A stretch of 64,000 nucleotides of DNA from Bacteroidales bacterium (GTDB taxonomy: Bacteria > Bacteroidota > Bacteroidia > Bacteroidales > BM520), in assembly GCA_031276035.1 (NCBI GenBank), contig JAISNV010000034.1:62001-126000 (forward strand), read 5' to 3'. Position numbers and translations under genes: made by a program. Of the stretch, positions 9,414 to 18,317 are shown piece after piece (position 1 is the first letter of the stretch; each line of letters begins with the position of its first letter). The notes beneath the pieces were generated by a model. That model was not told where the DNA came from and did no database searches. It saw nothing but the letters and a program-made list of their open reading frames with translations.

Positions 9414-9464
9414 CTTAAGAAAAATATTATATCAATAAATGTTGTAACCAAAATTGTTTTTATC

Positions 9465-9475
9465 ACCTTCTAAGT
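9465..9475 (+). repeat. Interspersed palindrome copy, one mismatch
   Basis: ACCTTCTAAGT followed by CTA; same orientation as the copy at 9403, 62 bp away. Confidence 0.65.
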
Positions 9476-9574
9476 CTATAAACTTTTAAAGTAGAACAAA
9501 AAAGAGATTTTCACTATAACTCCATCAATTACAAAAAACTCTCAACTCTTAATTCTCAATTCTCAACTATTTAC

Positions 9575-9582
9575 TATCTTTG
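9575..9582 (+). promoter_or_regulatory. -7 element of glyS
   Basis: TATCTTTG, 4 bp before the ATG at 9587; with initiation a few bases downstream the mRNA would start at or near the ATG. A/C/T-rich direct repeats of AATTCTCA precede it (9540-9566). Confidence 0.7.
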
Positions 9583-9586
9583 CCGC

Positions 9587-11110
9587 ATGATTAAACATGA
9601 AGATTTTTTCAAGAATTTAGTAGCTCACTGCAAAGAGTATGGCTTTATCTTTCAATCGAGTGAGATATATGACGGGCTTAGTGCCGTGTATGATTACGGT
9701 CAGATGGGCGTGGAGTTAAAAAACAATATCAAGCAATATTGGTGGAAATCTATGGTTCAATATAATGAAAATATTGTTGGTATTGATTCCGCAATCTTTA
9801 TGCATCCGACAGTTTGGAAGGCTTCCGGACACGTTGATGCTTTCAATGATCCGCTAATCGATAATAAAGATTCTAAAAAACGTTATCGTGCAGATGTTCT
9901 TATTGAAGATCATATAGCTAAAATCGAAGGAAAAATCGAAAAGGAAGTAGAAAAAGCACGTAAACGTTTCGGTGATTCTTTTAATGAAGAACAGTTTATC
10001 TCAACTAATGAGAAAGTTTTGAAATATAATGAAGATATTAAAAATATTTCAAAACGTTTGGCAACTGCTTTAGAAAACAATGACTTGGCAGACGTTAAAC
10101 AAATTATCATTGACCTTGAAATTGTTTGTCCTATTTCAGGTTCTAAAAATTGGACGGATGTTCGCCAGTTTAATTTGATGTTTTCTTCCCAAATGGGTTC
10201 AGTTAATGAAGATACTTCCACAATTTATCTGCGTCCGGAAACGGCTCAAGGTATTTTTGTCAATTTTCTTAATGTACAAAAGACAGGAAGAATGAAAATT
10301 CCTTTCGGAATTGCACAGATAGGCAAGGCTTTTAGAAATGAAATCGTGGCCCGTCAATTTATTTTCCGTATGAGAGAATTCGAACAAATGGAAATGCAGT
10401 TTTTCGTACGTCCCGGAACAGAACTCGAATGGTTCAAATATTGGAAAGATGAAAGAATAAAGTGGCATAACGCTCTCGGAATGGGTAATGAGAATTATCG
10501 TTTTCATGATCATGAAAAGTTAGCTCACTATGCAAATGCAGCAACAGACATCGAATATAATTTTCCTTTCGGGTTTAAAGAACTTGAAGGCATTCATTCT
10601 CGTACTGATTTCGATTTGAAAGCTCACATCGAACATTCAGGTAAAAAATTGCAGTATTTTGATTATGAGCTTAATGAAAATTACGTTCCATATGTTATTG
10701 AAACATCTATCGGTCTTGATCGAATGTTTTTGTCTGTTGTTTCTTTTGCTTATAACGAAGAAACATTGGAAGACGGTTCCATTCGGTCTGTAATGAAAAT
10801 CCCGCCTATTCTTGCTCCAATTAAAGCTGCTATTCTGCCTTTAACAAAAAAAGATGGTTTAGCAGAAAAGGCAAGAGAAATTATGGATAAACTAAAATAT
10901 GATTACATGTGTCAATACGATGAAAAAGATGCCATTGGAAAACGTTATCGCCGCCAAGATGCCATCGGTACTCCTTATTGTATTACCGTCGATTATCAAA
11001 CTTTGGAAGATAATACTGTAACTATAAGAGAACGAGACACAATGACTCAAGAACGAATTAATATTTCTGAGATTTCCCAAATTATACAAACTCGCATTAA
11101 AATTAACTAA
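9587..11110 (+). CDS. glyS: Glycyl-tRNA synthetase (alpha2 type)
   Basis: 507-residue class II synthetase of the homodimeric alpha2 type, charging tRNA-Gly. Visible: motif 2 region with YLRPETAQGIFVNF and FRNEIVARQF, the EFEQMEMQFF strand, motif 3 IGLDRMFLSVV, and a C-terminal anticodon-binding domain (APIKAAILPL onwards). The ATG lies only 4 bases after the promoter element TATCTTTG, suggesting a leaderless or nearly leaderless mRNA. The downstream lipoprotein gene begins 13 bp after its stop and probably shares the transcript. Confidence 0.97.
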   Translation: MIKHEDFFKNLVAHCKEYGFIFQSSEIYDGLSAVYDYGQMGVELKNNIKQYWWKSMVQYNENIVGIDSAIFMHPTVWKASGHVDAFNDPLIDNKDSKKRYRADVLIEDHIAKIEGKIEKEVEKARKRFGDSFNEEQFISTNEKVLKYNEDIKNISKRLATALENNDLADVKQIIIDLEIVCPISGSKNWTDVRQFNLMFSSQMGSVNEDTSTIYLRPETAQGIFVNFLNVQKTGRMKIPFGIAQIGKAFRNEIVARQFIFRMREFEQMEMQFFVRPGTELEWFKYWKDERIKWHNALGMGNENYRFHDHEKLAHYANAATDIEYNFPFGFKELEGIHSRTDFDLKAHIEHSGKKLQYFDYELNENYVPYVIETSIGLDRMFLSVVSFAYNEETLEDGSIRSVMKIPPILAPIKAAILPLTKKDGLAEKAREIMDKLKYDYMCQYDEKDAIGKRYRRQDAIGTPYCITVDYQTLEDNTVTIRERDTMTQERINISEISQIIQTRIKIN

Positions 11111-11123
11111 AAAAATATTTAAG

Positions 11124-11531
11124 ATGAAAATAATTAAATCAATTACTTGTGCTTTAGTGTTATTGATAACTCTAACTTCTTGTGGTAAAAAAACCGACGA
11201 GCAAATCATAACGAATAACGTTAAAAGTTTTGCAAAGGCATTGTATTCCGGTGATTTCAAAAAAGCTGCAAAATATTGCACTAAAGATGCGGCAGAATCT
11301 ATTATTATGATAGAAGGTTTGATAACAGAAGATATGCTTAAGGATATGAAAAAAACTAATCCTTCTGTAGAAATAATAGAAATTTCTATCGACGAACTTA
11401 GTCTTACTGCTCGTGTAAAATGTATAATAAAAGGGGCATACGACTTAAATTCAAAAACCGGAATCAGTCCTGATGAAATTCCTACTTCTTTTATTTTATA
11501 TAAAGAAGAAAAGAAATGGTTAATAAATTAA
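11124..11531 (+). CDS. Small lipoprotein, DUF4878/NTF2-like
   Basis: 135 residues with a signal peptide and lipobox LTSC at about 17-20, so it is predicted to be lipid-anchored. The mature part has the layout of small NTF2-like (DUF4878-type) lipoproteins: an early helix ending in FAKALYSGDFKKAAKYC, a central acidic region, and final strands ending FILYKEEKKWLIN. Family assignment is by overall pattern only; ligand and role are unknown. It sits 13 bp after glyS and 41 bp before mutA, so it may be co-transcribed with either. Confidence 0.75.
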   Translation: MKIIKSITCALVLLITLTSCGKKTDEQIITNNVKSFAKALYSGDFKKAAKYCTKDAAESIIMIEGLITEDMLKDMKKTNPSVEIIEISIDELSLTARVKCIIKGAYDLNSKTGISPDEIPTSFILYKEEKKWLIN

Positions 11532-11572
11532 TTTCGATTACTATATATTGTTTAATCAACATATTATAATTT

Positions 11573-13441
11573 ATGAATGATAAATTGTTCACTCAATTCC
11601 CCCCTATTTCTACTCAAGAATGGGAAGATTTGATATTAAAAGATTTAAAGGGTGCCGATTATGAGAAAAAGTTGGTTTGGAAAACTAACGAAAACATCTC
11701 TGTCCAACCTTATTATAGAGAAGAAGATTTAGAAAGTGCTTTTCAACTTTCAAAAAACGGCACTTTCCCCTATCGTAAAATGAATGATTCCAATTGGAAA
11801 GTACGACAAGATTTTTTTGTTAATGATGATCTGTCGAATATTAACGAACAAATTCATACCGCAATTAACAATGGCGTAACTTCAATCGGCTTAAATATTA
11901 CAGACTTAGAAAGTCTTGATAAAGAGTATCTCTATAAACTTTTAAGGGGAGTTTGTCCGGAAATGACAGAAATAAATTTCATCTGTAATGATAATGTATT
12001 AAAACTTCTCGGTTTAATTAAAGATTTTTTTACGGATGAAAAATTAATTGCTGAAAGAATTTATATAAATATTGAATTTGATCCTTTTGAAAAATTCATC
12101 ACCGAAGGAAAAAGTTCTCTCGAAGGTATTGAAACCCTCCGTTTGCTAATTTTAAATAGCGGTTTCGCACCTAATATGCGTGTCGGAGTTATTAATGCCG
12201 GACTTTTTGCAAATTGCGGTGCAAGTATTGTCGAAGAAATTGCTTTTGGAATTAGTGAATTTGCCGATCTACTTGATTATCTCACCGAAGCCGGATTAAC
12301 AATTGATGAAATCGCTAAGAGATTAAAATTCAAGACTAGTATTGGATCAAATTATTTTATGGAAATAGCAAAAATAAGGGCTATTCGTTTCATTTGGACA
12401 AAAATTGTTGAAGCTTACGAACCGACAAATATTGATAATTGTAATATTTATCTTCATGCCGAAACTTCTTCTTGGAACAAAACTTTGTATGATCCGTATG
12501 TGAATATGTTGAGAACAACAACAGAATCAATGTCTTCAATTTTAGGAGGAATTGATTCTCTAAATATTCTTCCTTTCAATTTTATTACAATGCAAAATGA
12601 TGATTTTGCGTTTAGAATTGCCCGTAATCAACAACTTCTTCTTAAAGAGGAATCTAATTTTGATAAAGTTGCTGACCCGGCTGCCGGTTCTTATTATATC
12701 GAAAATTTAACTTCTCAAATAATTAACCGTACTTGGGAACAGTTTTTAATGATTATTGAAAAACACGGATTTATTAATTGTTTCAAAAATAATTTTATTC
12801 AAGATATTATTTCCGAATCTTCTACCAAAAGGGATAATGCTATTGCAACCAGAAAAGAAAATTTTGTAGGAGTAAATCAATTTCCTAATATTACTGAAAC
12901 TATTGATTTCGAATTAAAAGACAACGAAGAAACTCCGGAAATACCATCATGTTGTGCAGGTGAAGAATCTGACAGTTTTAAAACTTTACAAACATATAGG
13001 GGGCCGGAAGCTTTTGAAAGACTTCGTTTAAAAACAGAACTTTTTACAAAAGAAACCGGACACAGGCCTACTGTTTTCTTGTTTACTTATGGAAACCTTG
13101 CTATGAGAATAGCTCGTGCCGGATTTGCTTCCAATTTCTTTGGTTGTGCCGGTTATGAAATTATAAATAATAACGGATTTACTTCTGTGGAAGTAGGAGT
13201 TGCCGCTGCTAAGGCTTCTAATGCAGATATTGTAGTTATTTGTAGTGCCGATGAAGAATATGAAGTAATTGCTCCTGAAATTTATAACGGACTAAAAGAT
13301 GATGCAATAATAGTTATTGCCGGCAATCCGAAGGACTCAATGGATAAATTAACTTCTATAGGAATTAAACATTTTATTCATGTTAAAACCAATCTTTTGG
13401 AAAGTCTTGAGTATTTTCAGGATATAATTCTTAATTACTAA
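11573..13441 (+). CDS. mutA: Methylmalonyl-CoA mutase, small (beta) subunit
   Basis: 622 residues. This subunit pairs with MutB to interconvert succinyl-CoA and (R)-methylmalonyl-CoA, the B12-dependent step of propionate formation in Bacteroidales. The N-terminal TIM-barrel part and a C-terminal cobalamin-domain-like fold ([15 protein letters not shown] to about 620) are recognisable, but the DxHxxG cobalamin motif is absent, as expected for the non-catalytic subunit. The gene carries a full 15-base copy of the interspersed palindrome at 11902-11916, read in frame as TDLESL. mutB starts 11 bp after its stop. Confidence 0.95.
   Translation: MNDKLFTQFPPISTQEWEDLILKDLKGADYEKKLVWKTNENISVQPYYREEDLESAFQLSKNGTFPYRKMNDSNWKVRQDFFVNDDLSNINEQIHTAINNGVTSIGLNITDLESLDKEYLYKLLRGVCPEMTEINFICNDNVLKLLGLIKDFFTDEKLIAERIYINIEFDPFEKFITEGKSSLEGIETLRLLILNSGFAPNMRVGVINAGLFANCGASIVEEIAFGISEFADLLDYLTEAGLTIDEIAKRLKFKTSIGSNYFMEIAKIRAIRFIWTKIVEAYEPTNIDNCNIYLHAETSSWNKTLYDPYVNMLRTTTESMSSILGGIDSLNILPFNFITMQNDDFAFRIARNQQLLLKEESNFDKVADPAAGSYYIENLTSQIINRTWEQFLMIIEKHGFINCFKNNFIQDIISESSTKRDNAIATRKENFVGVNQFPNITETIDFELKDNEETPEIPSCCAGEESDSFKTLQTYRGPEAFERLRLKTELFTKETGHRPTVFLFTYGNLAMRIARAGFASNFFGCAGYEIINNNGFTSVEVGVAAAKASNADIVVICSADEEYEVIAPEIYNGLKDDAIIVIAGNPKDSMDKLTSIGIKHFIHVKTNLLESLEYFQDIILNY
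11902..11916 (-). repeat. Interspersed palindrome copy, full 15 bases (in mutA)
   Basis: AGACTTAGAAAGTCT inside mutA, read in frame as DLES plus Leu. Confidence 0.85.
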
Positions 13442-13452
13442 ATTTTTTTGTT

Positions 13453-15585
13453 ATGCAACCGAAATATAAGAATATAAATATTAGCAATGTTGAAGAAAAT
13501 AAAGCTGTTAATAATTCCGGAACTTCTTGGATTACAGATGAACATATAGAAATAAAAAAGGAATTTTCGAAAAAAGATCTTGATAATATGGAGCATTTGC
13601 ATTATGCTGCCGGATTGCCTCCTTTCTTGAGGGGTCCCTACTCTACTATGTATGTAATGCAACCTTGGACAATTCGTCAATATGCCGGATTTTCAACAGC
13701 TGAAGAATCAAATGCTTTTTATCGTAGAAACTTAGCAGCCGGACAAAAAGGCTTGTCTATAGCTTTCGATTTGGCAACTCACAGAGGTTATGATTCCGAT
13801 CATCCGCGTGTTATCGGAGATGTAGGTAAAGCAGGAGTAGCCGTCGATTCTATTCTGGATATGAAAATTTTATTCGACCAAATTCCTTTGGATAAAATGT
13901 CTGTATCAATGACGATGAACGGCGCTGTTCTTCCAATTTTGGCTTTTTATATTGTTGCCGGTCTGGAACAAGGTGTTTCCTATGAACAGATGCAAGGCAC
14001 TATTCAAAATGATATTTTGAAAGAATTCATGGTAAGAAATACTTACATTTATCCACCGGCCCCATCTATGAGAATTATTGGCGATATTTTTCAGTTTACT
14101 GCCCAAAAAATGCCTAAATTCAACAGCATAAGTATTTCCGGTTATCACATGCAAGAAGCCGGCGCAACTGCCGATATCGAATTAGCTTATACTTTAGCAG
14201 ACGGTTTAGAATATCTAAGAACGGGTGTTAACTCAGGAATGAATATTGATGATTTTGCTCCCCGTCTTTCTTTCTTTTGGGGTATAGGAATGAATCATTT
14301 TACTGAAATTGCGAAAATGCGAGCAGCAAGAATGTTATGGGCAAAAATTGTAAAAGAGTTTAATCCCAAAAATCCTAAGTCGATGGCTCTCAGAACTCAC
14401 AGTCAAACTTCGGGTTGGAGTTTAACAGAGCAAGATCCTTTCAACAATGTTGCTCGTACTTGTATTGAGGCAATGGGTGCCGTATTGGGACATACTCAAT
14501 CTCTTCATACTAATGCCCTTGATGAAGCTATTGCATTACCTACAGATTTTAGTGCAAGAATTGCAAGAAATACACAATTATATCTTCAAGAAGAAACCAA
14601 TATTTGTCGTTCAGTTGATCCTTGGGCAGGTTCCTATTACGTTGAGTATCTAACACATCAAATTGCTCACAAAGCTTGGGATCTTATTCAGGAAGTTGAA
14701 AAACTCGGCGGAATGGCTAAAGCTATTGAAACCGGAATTCCTAAAATGCGCATTGAGGAAGCTGCTGCCCGTAAACAAGCCAAAATTGATACGGCACAAA
14801 CCACAATCGTTGGTGTTAATAAATATCGTCTCGAAAAAGAAGCTCCTATTGAAACTCTTGAAGTTGATAATACAGCAGTTCGTGAAGCACAACTTCGCAG
14901 ACTGGAAGAGTTAAAAACAAACAGAAATAATGAAGAGGTAAAAATTGCTTTGGATGCAATTACAAAATGTTGTGAAACCGGAGAAGGCAATTTACTTGAA
15001 CTTAGTATTGTTGCGGCTCAAAAGAGAGCTTCATTAGGAGAAATTTCAGATGCTTGTGAAAAAGTTTTTGGTAGATATAAAGCTGTGATACATTCAATTT
15101 CAGGCGTTTATTCTTCAGAGTCTAAGGATGACGCACAATTTAAGAAAGCTCAGGAACTTGCAGATAAGTTTGCAAAATTGGTAGGTCGCCAACCAAGAAT
15201 TATGGTTGCCAAGATGGGTCAAGACGGACATGACAGAGGTGCGAAAGTCGTTTCAACCGGATATGCAGATATTGGTTTTGATGTTGATATGGGACCTCTT
15301 TTCCAAACGCCGGAGGAAGCAGCTCGTCAAGCTGTGGAAAATGATGTTCATGTTCTTGGTGTTTCGAGTTTGGCTGCCGGACATAAAACTCTTGTCCCAA
15401 AAGTTATTGAAGAACTCGAAAAATTAGGCAGAGGCGATATTATGGTAATTGTCGGAGGTGTTATTCCTCCGCAAGACTATCAATGTTTATATGATGCCGG
15501 AGCTGCTGCAATTTTTGGTCCAGGTACTAAAATTACTGATGCCGGTATTAAGATTTTAGAATTACTATTAGAAGCGTATAGTTAA
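13453..15585 (+). CDS. mutB: Methylmalonyl-CoA mutase, large (alpha) subunit
   Basis: 710-residue catalytic, adenosylcobalamin-binding subunit. Visible: the substrate-barrel start [20 protein letters not shown], the conserved [19 protein letters not shown], and the C-terminal B12-binding domain with [11 protein letters not shown] (from about residue 590), whose His is the lower cobalt ligand, then GGVIPPQDY. Length matches the family. It forms an operon with mutA and ends in a clear rho-independent terminator. It is expected to work with a methylmalonyl-CoA carboxyltransferase such as the one at 41.9 kb. Confidence 0.97.
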   Translation: MQPKYKNINISNVEENKAVNNSGTSWITDEHIEIKKEFSKKDLDNMEHLHYAAGLPPFLRGPYSTMYVMQPWTIRQYAGFSTAEESNAFYRRNLAAGQKGLSIAFDLATHRGYDSDHPRVIGDVGKAGVAVDSILDMKILFDQIPLDKMSVSMTMNGAVLPILAFYIVAGLEQGVSYEQMQGTIQNDILKEFMVRNTYIYPPAPSMRIIGDIFQFTAQKMPKFNSISISGYHMQEAGATADIELAYTLADGLEYLRTGVNSGMNIDDFAPRLSFFWGIGMNHFTEIAKMRAARMLWAKIVKEFNPKNPKSMALRTHSQTSGWSLTEQDPFNNVARTCIEAMGAVLGHTQSLHTNALDEAIALPTDFSARIARNTQLYLQEETNICRSVDPWAGSYYVEYLTHQIAHKAWDLIQEVEKLGGMAKAIETGIPKMRIEEAAARKQAKIDTAQTTIVGVNKYRLEKEAPIETLEVDNTAVREAQLRRLEELKTNRNNEEVKIALDAITKCCETGEGNLLELSIVAAQKRASLGEISDACEKVFGRYKAVIHSISGVYSSESKDDAQFKKAQELADKFAKLVGRQPRIMVAKMGQDGHDRGAKVVSTGYADIGFDVDMGPLFQTPEEAARQAVENDVHVLGVSSLAAGHKTLVPKVIEELEKLGRGDIMVIVGGVIPPQDYQCLYDAGAAAIFGPGTKITDAGIKILELLLEAYS

Positions 15586-15591
15586 TGAAAG

Positions 15592-15627
15592 ACAATGGAA
15601 GCAAAAACCATTTCCATTGTTTTTTAC
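15592..15627 (+). terminator. Rho-independent terminator after mutB
   Basis: Perfect 9-bp stem ACAATGGAA (15592-15600) with TTCCATTGT (15612-15620), an 11-base loop, then a run of T. It lies 7 bp after the mutB stop. Confidence 0.88.
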
Positions 15628-15636
15628 AAAGAAATA

Positions 15637-15666
15637 TTGCTCATTAATAAAATTTTATTATCTTTG
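15637..15666 (+). promoter_or_regulatory. Promoter of tRNA-Cys
   Basis: TTG at 15637-15639, 19 bp spacer, then TATCTTTG at 15659-15666. This matches the Bacteroidota housekeeping consensus (TTG, 19-21 bp, TAnnTTTG) and is one of the best matches in the window. Confidence 0.85.
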
Positions 15667-15677
15667 CATTCCATTTA

Positions 15678-15748
15678 GGTGTCGTGGCCGAGTGGTTAGG
15701 CAGCGGTCTGCAAAACCGCCTACAGCAGTTCGAATCTGCTCGTCACCT
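15678..15748 (+). tRNA. tRNA-Cys (GCA)
   Basis: Cloverleaf read by eye: acceptor GGTGTCG pairs with CGTCACC with one T-T mismatch at the fifth pair. The D arm contains GGCCGAGTGGTTAGGC. The anticodon arm is GCGGT-CTGCAAA-ACCGC with anticodon GCA. The T arm is AGCAG-TTCGAAT-CTGCT. The discriminator base is T, as expected for tRNA-Cys. CCA is not encoded. It converges with the SemiSWEET-like gene 8 bp downstream. Confidence 0.95.
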
Positions 15749-15756
15749 CTTCCCGT

Positions 15757-16014
15757 TTAATTATTTCTATATTTGTAATATAAAAACAAATCGCAGCTTA
15801 CTAATAGTGCATTAAAAATATACAAATACATTACTAAATCATAATTATAAAGAATTTTGTGGATAACTCCCATAATATATCCTATAATTATAATAATCAT
15901 AAATGCCGGACTTTTTCCTGTAACTTTTTTTGTTTTAAGTGTTTTGGCAATAGATACGGGCCAGCTGAAAGCAAAACACATTAACATTAATATTTCAAAA
16001 ATACTATAATTCAT
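15757..16014 (-). CDS. SemiSWEET/PQ-loop-like small membrane protein
   Basis: 85 residues with three hydrophobic helices: about 7-24, 35-53 and 60-79. The first helix ends FAFSWPVSIAKTLKTKK, and the segment after it reads GKSPAFMIIIIIGYIMG. The size, three-helix plan and a proline in the PQ-loop position resemble SemiSWEET half-transporters, which dimerise to move small sugars or other solutes, but the canonical Pro-Gln pair is not present. Its start overlaps the end of the LutB-like gene by 11 bp. The gene contains TGTGGATAA at 15858-15866, an isolated match to a DnaA box. Substrate unknown. Confidence 0.65.
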   Translation of the reverse strand: MNYSIFEILMLMCFAFSWPVSIAKTLKTKKVTGKSPAFMIIIIIGYIMGVIHKILYNYDLVMYLYIFNALLVSCDLFLYYKYRNN

Positions 16015-17374
16015 TTTTTTTCTTTTCAGTAAATTGTTTTGAAAAACTTTGTTTCGCGAATTCCGGTAATTCTCTCTGATTACCCCAAGGTTTTCTCATC
16101 ATTCTTTTATACTTCAATCTTTTAAAAGCATAATTCATACCATTCATTCGCCCTCTTTTTAATGTTTTATTATACAACGTTTTAATTATCTTATCATCTG
16201 ATAAAGAATGAATTTCCCTTTTTACAATTTCATTTCGCGTATTTATAATAATATTATTAATATCAATATTAACAGGACAAACTGTGGAACATTTTCCACA
16301 TAAAGTAGAAGTATAAGGCAAATGTTTAAAATTCTTCATTGATTCAATAAAAGGCGATGCAATAGTTCCGTAGGGCCCGGGGAAAGCATTTGCGTAAGCA
16401 TAACCTCCAACTTTTTTACATACAGGACAAACATTGGAACAAGCACCGCATTTTACACATCTTAATACACTTCTTAATTTGCTGTTTTTCAATAATTCCG
16501 TTCTATTATTATTAACAAGAATTACATATAAATTTTTATCTTTTTCTTTTGTAGGTGTAATAATTGTTCCGAATGTCATCATTTTTTGTCCAGTGGAAAA
16601 AGACGATAATAAAGGAAAAACCACATCCAGATCCCTAACCTGTCCGTATAATTTATCAATTCCTGCCACAATTATATGTGTCTTTGCTGTACTTATAGAT
16701 CTTAAAATATTTCCTTCATTTTCAATAACCACTAAAGATCCCGTCTCCGCAATAACTGCATTTGCTCCACTAATTACCGTATCAGCATCCAAAATTTTTT
16801 CTCTTATTTTTTCGGAAATAAAGTGTGTAATTCCCTCATTAGTGAGAACATTATCTTCAACAGTATATTTTTCTTTTATTATTTCTAAAATTTCTTCTAA
16901 GTTATACTCTACAGTTGATAAAACAATATGAGACGATTTTGTTCTTACAATCTTTTCTATATGTTCGGCAATATTTGTAAAAGTAATATCTTCAACTTTT
17001 TTATTTATTGATTCTCTTAGATTTATTTCTTCAAGAGTACTGCTTTTTGATAGCAAAACTTTTTTTGATTGTTCTTCTTTTATTATTTTTAATATAATAT
17101 CCAATACATCTTTTGTATTAGGAACAATAAATAATTTTCCTCCATTTGAAATAAAATTTTTTTCAAATTTACTTATTACGCTATTAAGATTGTATAAATT
17201 TTTTTCCTTAATAGAAACTAACTTTGCTTTTGCCGTATTAATATCAGAAAATTGGGAAATTGCATAATTTTTTCCCTTTTCCCATCTATTTAAATTGTTA
17301 ATAATAGACTTATTAATTTCGATATTAATATTATTCTCCTCCGACGAATAATCAACAAAAGTCATTGTTTCCAT
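16004..17374 (-). CDS. LutB-like iron-sulfur protein
   Basis: 456 residues. The N-terminal half is the LUD (DUF162-type) domain shared by LutB and LutC. The C-terminal half has two [4Fe-4S]-type clusters: CVKCGACSNVCPVCKKVGG and CGKCSTVCPVNI. This is the LutB plan; LutABC oxidises L-lactate to pyruvate in Bacillus. No LutA or LutC is next to it, so the lactate role is inferred from family only. It is coupled to rpiB by a TAATG overlap and to the SemiSWEET-like gene by an 11-bp overlap, making a three-gene operon rpiB-lutB-like-SemiSWEET. Confidence 0.87.
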   Translation of the reverse strand: METMTFVDYSSEENNINIEINKSIINNLNRWEKGKNYAISQFSDINTAKAKLVSIKEKNLYNLNSVISKFEKNFISNGGKLFIVPNTKDVLDIILKIIKEEQSKKVLLSKSSTLEEINLRESINKKVEDITFTNIAEHIEKIVRTKSSHIVLSTVEYNLEEILEIIKEKYTVEDNVLTNEGITHFISEKIREKILDADTVISGANAVIAETGSLVVIENEGNILRSISTAKTHIIVAGIDKLYGQVRDLDVVFPLLSSFSTGQKMMTFGTIITPTKEKDKNLYVILVNNNRTELLKNSKLRSVLRCVKCGACSNVCPVCKKVGGYAYANAFPGPYGTIASPFIESMKNFKHLPYTSTLCGKCSTVCPVNIDINNIIINTRNEIVKREIHSLSDDKIIKTLYNKTLKRGRMNGMNYAFKRLKYKRMMRKPWGNQRELPEFAKQSFSKQFTEKKKNEL

Positions 17375-17823
17375 TAAAGTAATATTTTATTAATTTTATC
17401 TATTCTTTCTTTATGTCTTCCCCCTTCAAAATCTGTTTTTAAGAAAGTACAAACTATTTTTTCTGCTTCATCTTCGGAAATAAATCTCGCCGGAAGAGAC
17501 AAAACATTAGCATCATTGTGTTTTCTTGCGAATTGTGCAATAATTTCACTCCAGCAAAGAGCAGCTCTAACATTCGGATATTTATTAGCTGTCATAGAAA
17601 CACCATTTCCGGAACCACATAAAATAATTCCATGTTCAATTTCGCCTTTATTTATTTCGGAAGCTAATGGATGAATATAATCAGGATAATCTACACTTTC
17701 TTCACTATTTGTTCCAAAATCATTTACTGCATAACCATTCTTAAGAAGAAATTTTTTTACAGATTCTTTCATTGCAAAACCAGCATGGTCACTTGCCATT
17801 CCTATAATATTATTTTTTTTCAT
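17374..17823 (-). CDS. rpiB: Ribose-5-phosphate isomerase B
   Basis: 149-residue RpiB, interconverting ribose 5-phosphate and ribulose 5-phosphate in the pentose phosphate pathway. Visible: MASDHAGFAMKE near the N-terminus, GTNSEESVDYPDY, the catalytic-cysteine segment LCGSGNGVSMTANK, and NVLSLPARFIS. Length fits the family. A TATCTTTG promoter lies just upstream. Its stop overlaps the start of the LutB-like gene by one base. Confidence 0.95.
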   Translation of the reverse strand: MKKNNIIGMASDHAGFAMKESVKKFLLKNGYAVNDFGTNSEESVDYPDYIHPLASEINKGEIEHGIILCGSGNGVSMTANKYPNVRAALCWSEIIAQFARKHNDANVLSLPARFISEDEAEKIVCTFLKTDFEGGRHKERIDKINKILL

Positions 17824-17835
17824 AAAAATTTTTTA

Positions 17836-17843
17836 CAAAGATA
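17836..17843 (-). promoter_or_regulatory. -7 element of rpiB
   Basis: TATCTTTG on the minus strand, 12 bp before the rpiB ATG. No TTG at the expected -33 distance. Confidence 0.65.
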
Positions 17844-18292
17844 ATATGTTTTTTATCAATTTGTTGTGATGAAAGAAAAAAATACAACTTTCTAAGTTTA
17901 TAGAAAATTTTTCACTTGTTAAATCAATGTTAATTTTTACACAATTTTCTGTTAATATTTTTTTTTATTTGTTTAAAAATATTTCATTTATAAGTTATCA
18001 TCAATTTTCGCTGTCAAAAGTTATTATATAAATATAATTTTCAACTGTTAGCAAAATATACGTCTATTATCAATATATTTTGTTAATAATAAAACTATAT
18101 TTATAAAACTCTTATTTAAAATAAAGTATGTTCATTGAATATTTTTATTTTGAACAAAATACATTTTTTTTTTGTTAATAAATAAATTATCAACAAAATT
18201 CACAACATCATCATTAAACAAATCATTTTCTTTTTAAAATAAAAATATTTTTAATAATGATAGATTGTTAATTTCCATTTTGATTAAATAAA
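17844..18292. other. Very AT-rich intergenic region between rpiB and the MORN gene
   Basis: No gene seen. It holds one interspersed-palindrome copy (17887-17897), long T and A runs, and several words resembling DnaA boxes: TTTTACACA at 17935-17943 fits the relaxed TTWTNCACA form, and TTATCAACA at 18187-18195 differs from TTATCCACA by one base. TTATCAACA also forms an imperfect inverted repeat with TTTGTTAATAA just before it. It is the longest gap in the window. It may be only a double promoter region; an origin role is speculative. Confidence 0.4.
17887..17897 (+). repeat. Interspersed palindrome copy
   Basis: ACTTTCTAAGT followed by TTA, in the AT-rich gap upstream of rpiB. Confidence 0.8.
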
Positions 18293-18300
18293 TAACTTTG
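18293..18300 (+). promoter_or_regulatory. -7 element of the MORN-repeat gene
   Basis: TAACTTTG, 17 bp before the ATG at 18318; matches TAnnTTTG. Confidence 0.65.
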
Positions 18301-18317
18301 CAAAAATAATTCTAAAC

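Noticed and set aside
15858-15866. Perfect DnaA box TGTGGATAA
   Set aside because: Single occurrence inside a coding sequence with no neighbouring boxes; expected by chance in a window of this size.
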